In this document: positions 1 through 5,775 of the stretch, piece after piece | Numbering within the stretch: the first letter of the stretch is position 1 | Layout of the letters: the number at the start of each line of letters is the position of its first letter | Origin: an uncultured Bdellovibrio sp. | GTDB lineage: Bacteria; Bdellovibrionota; Bdellovibrionia; Bdellovibrionales; Bdellovibrionaceae | Direction of reading: 5' to 3' | Length of the DNA stretch: 6,518 nucleotides | NCBI GenBank assembly: GCA_946482355.1 | Contig: CAMLRE010000127.1 | Location: 1 to 6,518 of the forward strand | Position numbers and translations under genes: made by a program | The notes under the pieces: model-generated | What the model saw: the letters and a program-made list of their open reading frames with translations, nothing else | Told to the model about the DNA's origin: nothing | Database searches by the model: none

Positions 1-1
1 A

Positions 2-646
2 ATCAATAAAAGCGGCGCGTTTTTCTGGTTCGCGCGAATCGAAGTGAAATGGTCTGATTTCAACATTGATATTTTTAAACCCCGAAGCTTTTAATAAATT
101 TCCTAGTTGTGCTCCTACGAACGGGTGACCTTTGATTTCCCATTGAAAATCATTAAATTCAAACCAGTATTTTAAGTAAGCTGGAGAATAGGGCTCCATA
201 AAAAGACTGTGATTAAAAACTTCAGAAACATAAACTTTTGCCCCTGGTTTTAAATTTTTACGCACGTTTTTTAAAACCAGAAGCGGATCAGGAACATGTT
301 CTAAAAACCAACAGATAAAAGCAGCATCGTAATCCGTTTTACTTAAACGTAATTTCTGCGCATCTTGCTGCTGTAGATGAACGCGGCCCGATTTAATTTC
401 TTTAGCTAAGACTTTACTGGCTGTTTTTAGCTGGGCCTCTGATAAATCAATACCATCGATTTGCAGTTTTGGAAAACGGCGGCATAAAATCTGTGTTTGT
501 GCCCCGACACCACAACCTACTTCTAAAAGATTTTTTGTAAATTCTAAATCAACGCCCTGATAAACATAAGGTTCTAAAAAGTCGGCTTGATAGATCAGAC
601 GATCTTGTTCTTTTTTTTCAAAACCATGAATATACTTTTGCGCCAT
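2..646 (-). CDS. SAM-dependent class I methyltransferase, C-terminus cut by window edge
   Basis: The reading frame runs from the ATG complementary to 644-646 to the left edge without a stop, giving 215 codons. It shows a Rossmann-fold methyltransferase. Motif I is LLEVGCGVGAQT (residues 40-51), which binds S-adenosylmethionine. IDGIDLS (63-69) carries the acidic residue (D67) expected to bind the ribose hydroxyls, DAQKL (95-99) lies near the adenine, and YDAAFICWFLEHV (106-118) is the motif IV/post-II region. This matches the Methyltransf_11/25/31 group; the substrate cannot be read from the sequence. The start is supported by AAGGA at 654-658 on the minus strand, about 7 bases before the ATG. 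It begins 23 bp after the LysR stop on the same strand, so the two genes are probably co-transcribed. The C-terminal part beyond residue 215 lies outside the window. Fold assignment is confident; substrate is unknown. Confidence 0.88.
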   Translation of the reverse strand, partial: MAQKYIHGFEKKEQDRLIYQADFLEPYVYQGVDLEFTKNLLEVGCGVGAQTQILCRRFPKLQIDGIDLSEAQLKTASKVLAKEIKSGRVHLQQQDAQKLRLSKTDYDAAFICWFLEHVPDPLLVLKNVRKNLKPGAKVYVSEVFNHSLFMEPYSPAYLKYWFEFNDFQWEIKGHPFVGAQLGNLLKASGFKNINVEIRPFHFDSREPEKRAAFID

Positions 647-652
647 AGAATG

Positions 653-660
653 ATCCTTTA
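653..660 (-). promoter_or_regulatory. Ribosome binding site of the methyltransferase
   Basis: On the minus strand the bases read TAAAGGAT, giving an AAGGA core about 7 bases before the methyltransferase ATG. It lies in the 23-bp gap after the LysR stop codon and fixes the methyltransferase start. Confidence 0.6.
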
Positions 661-669
661 AATGCGGGC

Positions 670-1509
670 TTAAATACTCGAAAGAACGCTTTCGATAAAG
701 ATTTGGCCGCGTTTGATTTTACGAAATTCTTGTTTGTAAACCAAACAGATCTTGTCTGAAAACTGCGGCGCAGCTTTAACTTTTTCATAACTTTGCGATT
801 CATAACTTTGAAGAACGCGCTCCGGCACAATCCCACAACCAACACCTTCGGCGACAAGTCTGGCAATCACTTCTAAGCTTGACGATTCGATAACCCGTTT
901 GAACGTGAAACCTTTTTTGTTTAGTTTCTGTAAGATGTCTTGGGTTTGTAATAAACCGGGCTCGATGATCAGCACATCTTCATTATGGCAGTTCTTAGCT
1001 TTCCATAAACACACTTCATCACGGCAAATTTCTTTAATAATTAAATCGGGGTGGGCAACGGGGTTCACTGCAAATGCCACATCTAACACAGAACTAACCA
1101 CTTGTTCAGTCATGTGACGTGACAACCCGTGAGTTAATTGCACTTCAATGCCAGGGTTTTTCTTTAAGAAAGTCTTAAGCAGTGAAGGTAAAATATATTG
1201 CGCAACGGCTGAATGGCACCCAAGTTTAATAATTCCCTGAGGAGTTTCAATATCATCGGCGATATTTTGTTTTAAGTTTTCCCACTGCATAATCATCGAA
1301 CTGGCAGATTGTTTTAGCTTAAGGCCAGCGGGGGTTAGTTGAACCCCTTTTTTTGAACGTAAGAAAAGCTGGCAGTTTAAATCTGATTCTAAACGCTTTA
1401 CGCAGTGGCTTAAGGCTGGCTGTGTTATACCTAAGCGTTCAGAGGCACGCGTTAAGTGTAAAGTCTGCGAAAGTTCTAAAAAGTATTTTAAGTCAGTTTG
1501 GTTAATCAT
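670..1509 (-). CDS. LysR-type transcriptional regulator
   Basis: This 279-residue protein has the usual LysR length and layout. Residues 1-62 are the N-terminal winged helix-turn-helix: the opening LKYFLELSQTLHLTRASERL is followed by the recognition-helix region ITQPALSHCVKRLE (28-41) and a wing ending in VQLTPAG. A linker helix of about 25 residues follows, then the periplasmic-binding-protein-like effector domain (roughly 88-275), starting IIKLGCHSAVAQYILPSLL. Such proteins bind T-N11-A dyads as tetramers and respond to a small-molecule inducer, often an intermediate of the pathway they control. It is transcribed away from the intradiol dioxygenase, with 84 bp between the start codons and an ATAA-N7-TTAT dyad overlapping its own start region. 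This suggests control of the dioxygenase plus autoregulation (inference). No clear Shine-Dalgarno sequence precedes its ATG. The effector is unknown; an aromatic or ring-cleavage product is a guess. Confidence 0.93.
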   Translation of the reverse strand: MINQTDLKYFLELSQTLHLTRASERLGITQPALSHCVKRLESDLNCQLFLRSKKGVQLTPAGLKLKQSASSMIMQWENLKQNIADDIETPQGIIKLGCHSAVAQYILPSLLKTFLKKNPGIEVQLTHGLSRHMTEQVVSSVLDVAFAVNPVAHPDLIIKEICRDEVCLWKAKNCHNEDVLIIEPGLLQTQDILQKLNKKGFTFKRVIESSSLEVIARLVAEGVGCGIVPERVLQSYESQSYEKVKAAPQFSDKICLVYKQEFRKIKRGQIFIESVLSSI

Positions 1510-1522
1510 AAATATGAGTTAT
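1508..1522. promoter_or_regulatory. LysR-type operator ATAA-N7-TTAT
   Basis: The bases read ATAA-ATATGAG-TTAT, a perfect 4-bp dyad with a 7-bp centre that contains T1509-N11-A1521. This is the classical LysR-type box; known examples include ATAC-N7-GTAT sites. A second, overlapping dyad, TCATA-AA-TATGA, covers 1506-1517. The site overlaps the LysR start codon and lies about 70 bp before the dioxygenase start. That placement suits autorepression of the regulator together with activation of the divergent gene. The motif is seen in the sequence; binding is inferred. Confidence 0.55.
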
Positions 1523-1542
1523 CACACTCGCTTAGAACTTTC

Positions 1543-1548
1543 ATTATA
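1543..1548 (-). promoter_or_regulatory. Candidate -10 box for the LysR gene
   Basis: The minus strand reads TATAAT exactly here, which would start transcription near 1536 and leave a leader of roughly 27 bases before the LysR ATG. I see no good -35 box at 16-18 bp; TTGAAA at 1577-1582 is too far away. In this AT-rich gap a chance match is possible. Confidence 0.3.
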
Positions 1549-1556
1549 TTTATTAT
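1545..1556 (+). promoter_or_regulatory. Candidate -10 region for the dioxygenase operon
   Basis: Two overlapping -10-like hexamers lie here: TATATT at 1545-1550 and TATTAT at 1551-1556. Neither has a recognisable -35 box, which would fit a promoter that depends on an activator such as the adjacent LysR protein. The LysR dyad would then be centred about 42-48 bp before the start of transcription. The segment overlaps the opposing TATAAT, so the two promoters may compete. Confidence 0.3.
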
Positions 1557-1580
1557 GGTTTACATCGTATTTCTTCTTTC

Positions 1581-1587
1581 AAGGGGG
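1581..1587 (+). promoter_or_regulatory. Ribosome binding site deciding the dioxygenase start
   Basis: AAGGGGG ends 6 bases before the ATG at 1594. It supports the short start with the Tat signal over the in-frame ATG at 1498. Confidence 0.6.
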
Positions 1588-1593
1588 ATACGT

Positions 1594-2259
1594 ATGAAAA
1601 GACGTGATCTTATTAAAAATAGTCTTATTACTTCTGTGGGGCTCATGGCTTTAAGCCGAACAGCGGCCGCTAATGAACTTATGTGTAAGCCAGGATTAAC
1701 ACCGCGCCAGACAGAAGGTCCGTTTTATCCAGTTGAAGATCAACTAGATACTGACGCAGATCTTATCCGTTTAGAAGGAAGTTCACTCTTTGCTTTAGGC
1801 GAAGTGATTATCGTTAAAGGCCAGGTCACAGATCAAAACTGTAATCCTGTAAAAGGTGCGTTGGTCGAAATCTGGCAAGCCTGTGCTTCAGGAAAATATA
1901 ATCATCCTTCAGATCCAAATACCGCACCGATTGATCCTAATTTTCAGTATTGGGGTAAGTCAGTCACAGATGATCAAGGCAGTTATAAATTTCGCACGAT
2001 TTTACCAGGCGCTTATCCCGCAGATACAGATTGGATGAGACCGCCGCATATTCATTTTAAAATTTCGCGTGTGGGCTATAAAGAACTTATCACTCAGATG
2101 TATTTCGCAGGCCAAGAGTTAAACGGCCAAGATCTTATTTTACAAGATTTAAGCCATGACGAGCAGGAAAAAGTGATTGTGCCATTAAAAAATGAAGCGG
2201 GCCAAGCCCATCCTGTCGGCGAATTTAATATTCAGATTAGAAAGTTAATTAAAAAATAA
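1594..2259 (+). CDS. Exported (Tat) intradiol ring-cleavage dioxygenase
   Basis: This 221-residue protein belongs to the protocatechuate 3,4-/catechol 1,2-dioxygenase fold (Dioxygenase_C), which uses non-haem Fe(III) and O2 to cut an aromatic ring between two hydroxyls. TPRQTEGPFYP (36-46) is the family entry motif. The four expected iron ligands are present: Y102 in GKYNHP, Y141 in PGAYP, and H152 and H154 in RPPHIHF. R149 matches the conserved active-site arginine. The N-terminus MKRRDLIK is a twin-arginine signal, followed by a short hydrophobic stretch and an AAA|N cleavage site near residue 26, so a folded, iron-loaded enzyme is probably sent to the periplasm. I chose this ATG over an upstream one at 1498 because AAGGGGG at 1581-1587 precedes it and the signal peptide begins here; the earlier start overlaps the divergent LysR start. 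A LysR gene is divergent upstream and a small secreted protein follows 36 bp downstream. The substrate is unknown, and no other recognised ring-degradation gene is adjacent. Confidence 0.92.
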   Translation: MKRRDLIKNSLITSVGLMALSRTAAANELMCKPGLTPRQTEGPFYPVEDQLDTDADLIRLEGSSLFALGEVIIVKGQVTDQNCNPVKGALVEIWQACASGKYNHPSDPNTAPIDPNFQYWGKSVTDDQGSYKFRTILPGAYPADTDWMRPPHIHFKISRVGYKELITQMYFAGQELNGQDLILQDLSHDEQEKVIVPLKNEAGQAHPVGEFNIQIRKLIKK

Positions 2260-2295
2260 AAATAGCGCCTACAAGCGCACAAAAGGAGAGTAACC

Positions 2296-2754
2296 ATGAA
2301 AAAAATCTTTTTATCAACAGCAATCGTACTTGCAGCTTTTACCGCCCAAGCCGGTGAAACAATTATTTCAAAAAAAACAGTGAAGCTTCCGGTTGATTTA
2401 TCAACGGCAGGAATTCGTTCTAGTAATTTAGGTTACGGCAATACCTTTTTTGTAAAAATCTTAGTTCCGGGTCTTGCGGCAGAAACTTTATTAAACCACA
2501 GAAACGAAGGCGAATCAGCGCCCTGCCTTGCGACTTACGAAACTTTTAAGGTTGAAGATGTTGTACAAAACAACCCAACAACAGAACTTCATGACTTTGA
2601 AATCGTGCAAAAGAAAGTCACTTACCCAAATGAAACCGATAAAACTTGTGTTGTTTACTTGATTGAAGATGTAGCGACAAAAGTGCGTGGCTTTAACTTT
2701 GTTCATCAACGCCAAACGGCGTTACCGACTCGTCATATTGACGACTGCCAATAG
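2296..2754 (+). CDS. Small secreted protein of unknown function
   Basis: I do not recognise this 152-residue protein. It begins with a clear Sec signal peptide: MKK, a hydrophobic core IFLSTAIVLAAF, and an AQA|G cleavage site after residue 19. The mature part is about 133 residues, mostly beta-like, with Cys77, Cys118 and Cys151 (the last is next to the C-terminus). Three cysteines allow one disulphide and one free thiol. I see no catalytic motif, metal-binding cluster or repeat. The start is backed by AAGGAG at 2283-2288, 7 bases before the ATG. It follows the exported dioxygenase by 36 bp on the same strand and is followed by a long hairpin, so the two genes are probably one operon. A role as partner or chaperone of the dioxygenase is speculation; it may equally be an unrelated periplasmic protein. 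Confidence 0.85.
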   Translation: MKKIFLSTAIVLAAFTAQAGETIISKKTVKLPVDLSTAGIRSSNLGYGNTFFVKILVPGLAAETLLNHRNEGESAPCLATYETFKVEDVVQNNPTTELHDFEIVQKKVTYPNETDKTCVVYLIEDVATKVRGFNFVHQRQTALPTRHIDDCQ

Positions 2755-2772
2755 TTTTTTTGATTTAACATT

Positions 2773-2837
2773 TTTTACTGCGGGTCATGGTTTAGAATTT
2801 TTCACCCTGTTGAATTTTAAACCAGCCCGCAGTGAAG
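2773..2837 (+). terminator. Long hairpin, candidate terminator of the dioxygenase operon
   Basis: ACTGCGGG at 2777-2784 pairs perfectly with CCCGCAGT at 2826-2833. TGGTTTA at 2788-2794 pairs perfectly with TAAACCA at 2818-2824. GAATTT at 2795-2800 pairs with GAATTT at 2812-2817, using two G-U pairs, and leaves an 11-base loop. Outside, TTTT at 2773-2776 can pair with GAAG at 2834-2837. A small 3/1 internal loop interrupts the stem. The U-rich tract CTTTTATTCTAG then TTTTT follows at once, so it looks like an intrinsic terminator reading on the plus strand only. A stem of about 25 pairs is much longer than a normal terminator, so a structured RNA or a small mobile repeat are alternatives. Confidence 0.55.
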
Positions 2838-2859
2838 CTTTTATTCTAGTTTTTAAATG

Positions 2860-2889
2860 TGGACGGCCTGTTTAAATTAGCTCTACAAT
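2860..2889 (+). promoter_or_regulatory. Promoter of the alpha/beta hydrolase, probably giving a leaderless mRNA
   Basis: The -10 box TACAAT at 2884-2889 matches the consensus at 5 of 6 bases. TGGACG at 2860-2865, 18 bp upstream, matches the -35 consensus at 4 of 6. Transcription would start about 7 bases after the -10 box, which is at or next to the A of the ATG at 2896. No purine-rich ribosome site lies before that ATG. Confidence 0.5.
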
Positions 2890-2895
2890 AATTGC

Positions 2896-3774
2896 ATGAA
2901 ACCATGTGACCGCAGTTATTATTTTGGCAACGACAATGAGAAAATCTTTATTCAAGAGTGGGGTGATCTTGATAAGCCCGTATTTTTTTTAGTGCATGGT
3001 TTTCCGGGTTGTTCTGAACACGGTAAACTGGTTTCAACTTCTCCTGTTTCTGAATCTTTCAGACTTATTGCCATTGATCGACCGGGTTACGGTAAATCAA
3101 TGCCGCAAAAAGATCTTACATTTTTAAAATTTGCCCAACAGATTAAAAATCTATTTGCTGAAAAGCAGATCGATAAATTTTCAATTATTTCAGTCAGCGG
3201 CGGAGCCCCGTATGCCTTAGCTGTGGCGTATTTAATGAAAGATCAGGTGTTAAAACTGACTTCGCTTGGCGGAATTGCACCTTTAACTTTTAAAAACTTT
3301 AAATACATGAACCGCATTCAAAAAAGAACATGGTTAGCTCAACAATTTATTCCGGATACTGTTTTACATTTCGGTGTAAACCGCGTCTGGGAAAAAGGCT
3401 TAGATAAAATTGATAAAACCTTATTCACCGAGATGGATGGCTTTTCGGAGCCAGACAAACAAGTTTTTAAACACGCTGATATTCAAGAAGTTCTGGTTGA
3501 AGCAACGACATTGGCTTTAAAACAAGGACCAGCCGGTGTTCTTCGTGATATCAAAATATTTGCCAAAGACTGGGGATTTCCGCTAAGTGAAGTGACTTGT
3601 CCGGTGACGTTATGGCATGGCGGATTAGATGATGTGGTTCACCCACGTTTTGCACAAGATATGCAAAGCTATTTGCCAAAGGCCACGTTAAATTTTATCG
3701 AGCATGAAGGTCACTATTCGATTTTATTAAACTGCAGAGACCAGATTTTATCTGATCTTTTGCCAACGGTTTAA
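2896..3774 (+). CDS. Alpha/beta-fold hydrolase
   Basis: This 292-residue cytoplasmic protein has the alpha/beta-hydrolase layout and usual length. FFLVHGFPG (30-38) supplies the oxyanion-hole HG motif. IAIDRPGYGKS (58-68) is the conserved strand-4 loop. ISVSGGAPYALA (98-109) is the nucleophile elbow with Ser101; a serine replaces the usual first glycine of GxSxG. LWHGGLDDVV (239-248) supplies the acid, D245 or D246, and EHEGHYS (269-275) the catalytic His273. Residues of roughly 130-220 form a helical cap. The fold is shared by esterases, epoxide hydrolases, dehalogenases and enol-lactonases, so the substrate cannot be named. No signal peptide is seen. The ATG follows a TACAAT box by six bases without a ribosome site, so translation is probably leaderless. 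Its stop overlaps the stop of the convergent S8 gene. A link with the nearby ring-cleavage dioxygenase is possible, but the long hairpin and separate promoter argue against one operon. Confidence 0.9.
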   Translation: MKPCDRSYYFGNDNEKIFIQEWGDLDKPVFFLVHGFPGCSEHGKLVSTSPVSESFRLIAIDRPGYGKSMPQKDLTFLKFAQQIKNLFAEKQIDKFSIISVSGGAPYALAVAYLMKDQVLKLTSLGGIAPLTFKNFKYMNRIQKRTWLAQQFIPDTVLHFGVNRVWEKGLDKIDKTLFTEMDGFSEPDKQVFKHADIQEVLVEATTLALKQGPAGVLRDIKIFAKDWGFPLSEVTCPVTLWHGGLDDVVHPRFAQDMQSYLPKATLNFIEHEGHYSILLNCRDQILSDLLPTV

Positions 3775-5447
3775 TTTTTTAATAATTTTTCTAAAGCTTT
3801 GTAGTTGTCGACAACCGCTCCTGAACGCGATAGATCGCCAAACTTAACAAGTTCACCCATACCTGGTTTTAAGACCTCAAGCGAACTTTTATCACGGCCA
3901 TTACGTAATAGAATCTGGCGAATTTGCTCTGGCGTATAATTTAAGTTTTGCGCCATCAGTACAGACAATATACCTGATACCACAGGAGCCGCCATACTTG
4001 TTCCACTTAAAACCATGTAGCTATTGTTCGGGGCTGTCGAATTAATTTCAAAGCCTGGCGCAAAGATATCGACACTGTGTTTTCCGTAATTAGAAAAATT
4101 AGCGACAATAGCTGAAGTGCTATAACGTGACGAAGCGCTGACTTCGATCCAGTTTTTAAGTTCTGCATTTGAAGAGGGTGATGCCGTATAACGATTAGGA
4201 AAGTTATCGCGGCGGTCGTTGTTGTGGGCGTAATTTCCAGAAGCATGAACTAAAATAACGCCACGTTGAGCTGCGTATTTAAAAATTTCATCAAGTTTAG
4301 CCTTGTGCGGAGAATAACGTTTACCGAAACTCATATTGATAATTTGAGCCCCGTTATCAACGGCGTATTTCACGGCAAAATAAATATCTTTATCGTACTC
4401 ATCACCATTAGGAACCGCACGAATCGCCATGATTTTAGCATAAGGCGATACACCGTTAATACCTATGCCGTTATTTCGATTGGCGGCGATAATTCCCGAA
4501 ACGTGAGTTCCGTGCAAAGGATCTGGCCCCGTGACATCATTATTACCATAATAACCATTTGAAAAATCATCAGGGTTATCTTTAATAATTTCTGCACGGG
4601 GATTAAAATTTTCGTTTAACGAAGTTTCAAGTGATAACTGCAATTGGCTAAGACGTAATTTAATACGCTCTACAGATTTCGCAAAGCTAGAATTAAATTC
4701 GACGATTAAAGCTTCTTTGGCTTCTTGTTCGGCATCTGTTGTAGCTTTAAAACTTTGTACGGCTTCTAGAGTCAGTTTATCAAACGGGATATTAAGCTTT
4801 GTTTGAATGTTTTTAAATAGATCTTGTACGCGTGCAATTGCATTTTCAGTGTACTTGATTTGAATGCGCGCAACAGTTCGATCGCCAGTTACTTCGCTTT
4901 CTAATTTATCATAATAGTCTTGATCAAATCTTTGTAATCCTTGGCCTGTGGCGATCAGTGTGGCTCTTAATTTTTTTAAGCGCACTAATTCACGAGTGCT
5001 TTCAAGGCGTTCTTGATTGACGTTAAGGCTTCGTCCTTGGCCATCTTTAGCCCCAAGAAAATTCCAGCCATTAATGTCATCGATATAGCCATTGTGATCA
5101 TCATCAATGCCAGGCTGGCCTTGCGCTTCTTTTTGATTAACCCACATACGGCCTTTTAAATCTTCGTGATTTAAATCAAAACCACCATCGATGACGGCAA
5201 CGATAATTGATTTAGCGTTAGGATTTAAATTTAAAGTTTTGTAAGCGCGCTCGACATCAATGCCTTCAACTTTTTCTGAAGGGCCTTTGGTAAACCAATT
5301 GTCGATTTTGTCAGGATCAGTTTCGTTTTCTAAGGGGCGAAATACACCGCGCGGGTCTAAGTCGCTGGGTTTAGGTTCTGGTTTTTCTTCTTTGCTGCAG
5401 CCAAACATTAAGCTTGATGTCAGTAACAATAAGACCAATTTGTACAT
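3771..5447 (-). CDS. S8 (subtilisin-family) serine peptidase lipoprotein
   Basis: This is a 558-residue serine endopeptidase. The start MYKLVLLLLTSSLMFGC is a lipoprotein signal with Cys17 as the lipid site; Ser18 at +2 gives no inner-membrane retention signal. After a charged, proline-rich tether the catalytic domain shows Asp87 (AVIDGG), His312 (LHGTHVSG), the oxyanion Asn405 (ASGN) and Ser484 (SGTSMAAP), so the triad is complete. DDDHNGYIDD (115-124) looks like a calcium-binding loop and leads into GWNF. The Asp-His spacing is 225 residues, against about 32 in subtilisin. Much of this is a charged, helical insertion (about 138-290) resembling coiled coil. No I9-type propeptide is evident. 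GGAG six bases upstream supports the start. A small TM protein lies 28 bp upstream on the same strand, probably co-transcribed. The stop shares TTAA with the convergent hydrolase. Likely roles are cleaving envelope or external proteins; targets are unknown. Confidence 0.94.
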   Translation of the reverse strand: MYKLVLLLLTSSLMFGCSKEEKPEPKPSDLDPRGVFRPLENETDPDKIDNWFTKGPSEKVEGIDVERAYKTLNLNPNAKSIIVAVIDGGFDLNHEDLKGRMWVNQKEAQGQPGIDDDHNGYIDDINGWNFLGAKDGQGRSLNVNQERLESTRELVRLKKLRATLIATGQGLQRFDQDYYDKLESEVTGDRTVARIQIKYTENAIARVQDLFKNIQTKLNIPFDKLTLEAVQSFKATTDAEQEAKEALIVEFNSSFAKSVERIKLRLSQLQLSLETSLNENFNPRAEIIKDNPDDFSNGYYGNNDVTGPDPLHGTHVSGIIAANRNNGIGINGVSPYAKIMAIRAVPNGDEYDKDIYFAVKYAVDNGAQIINMSFGKRYSPHKAKLDEIFKYAAQRGVILVHASGNYAHNNDRRDNFPNRYTASPSSNAELKNWIEVSASSRYSTSAIVANFSNYGKHSVDIFAPGFEINSTAPNNSYMVLSGTSMAAPVVSGILSVLMAQNLNYTPEQIRQILLRNGRDKSSLEVLKPGMGELVKFGDLSRSGAVVDNYKALEKLLKN

Positions 5448-5475
5448 ACGAGCTCCGATGGTTTTATTAAAAAAT

Positions 5476-5685
5476 TTATTGAGTTGGCTCTAGCGGGCGA
5501 CCTTGTTGTTGTTCTTCTTGTGTAGCCGGAGTTGTGCCAGGCAAATACGGGTAAAGGGCTTTAAGCTGTGAGACCACGTAAATTAAAACGACGGCCGCAA
5601 TAATTGCTAAACTGATTCCTAAGAAAAGTTGACGGGCAAACTTTCTTTCTTTACGCAGATTTCCATAGGTCGATGAATGGTGCAT
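5476..5685 (-). CDS. Small single-pass membrane protein, unknown function
   Basis: I do not recognise this 69-residue protein. Its N-terminus is short and basic (RKERKFAR, residues 11-18), followed by one strongly hydrophobic helix at about 20-38 (LFLGISLAIIAAVVLIYVV). The tail has a proline- and glutamine-rich end (PYLPGTTPATQEEQQQ, 46-61). The positive-inside rule places the N-terminus in the cytoplasm and the tail in the periplasm. AAAGGGAGA at 5691-5699 on the minus strand, five bases before the ATG, is a strong ribosome site and makes the gene credible despite its size. Its stop is 28 bp before the S8 lipoprotein start, so the pair is probably one operon. A role in tethering or controlling the peptidase is possible but unproven. 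Confidence 0.75.
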   Translation of the reverse strand: MHHSSTYGNLRKERKFARQLFLGISLAIIAAVVLIYVVSQLKALYPYLPGTTPATQEEQQQGRPLEPTQ

Positions 5686-5690
5686 AAAAA

Positions 5691-5699
5691 TCTCCCTTT
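5691..5699 (-). promoter_or_regulatory. Ribosome binding site of the small membrane protein
   Basis: The minus strand reads AAAGGGAGA, ending five bases before the ATG at 5685. Its strength is the main reason to accept this short gene. Confidence 0.55.
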
Positions 5700-5750
5700 A
5701 AAAAAATCGAATATCAAAACAAAGTAGACTTGCAAGAATGGGACATAAGG

Positions 5751-5775
5751 CAATTAGGGCAAGTTGCCCCATTTG
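5751..5775. promoter_or_regulatory. Operator-like dyad GGGCAA-G-TTGCCC
   Basis: GGGCAA at 5757-5762 and TTGCCC at 5764-5769 are perfect inverted arms around one base. Flanking CAA (5751-5753) and TTG (5773-5775) also mirror each other. A further GGCAA lies at 5749-5753 and the palindrome CTTGCAAG at 5729-5736, so GCAA/TTGC motifs cluster here. The dyad lies about 70-85 bp upstream of the small membrane-protein start, a suitable place for a regulator, which I cannot identify. Confidence 0.45.

Noticed and set aside
1498..1593. In-frame upstream ATG that would extend the dioxygenase by 32 residues
   Set aside because: It overlaps the divergent LysR start and operator, lacks a ribosome site, and would bury the twin-arginine signal. 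The ATG at 1594 has AAGGGGG before it.
2260..2280. GCGC-CTACAA-GCGC hairpin between the dioxygenase and the secreted protein gene
   Set aside because: The stem has only four pairs and no T-run follows, so it is not a credible terminator; the two genes are better seen as one operon.
3741..3758. CAGAT-TTT-ATCTG hairpin followed by ATCTTTT near the end of the hydrolase as its terminator
   Set aside because: The stem is five pairs, lies inside the coding sequence and has a short broken T-run; chance is likely.
1594..3774. Dioxygenase plus alpha/beta hydrolase as a pca-like aromatic pathway
   Set aside because: The dioxygenase is exported while the hydrolase appears cytoplasmic, they are separated by a strong hairpin and a separate promoter, and no other pathway gene is present.
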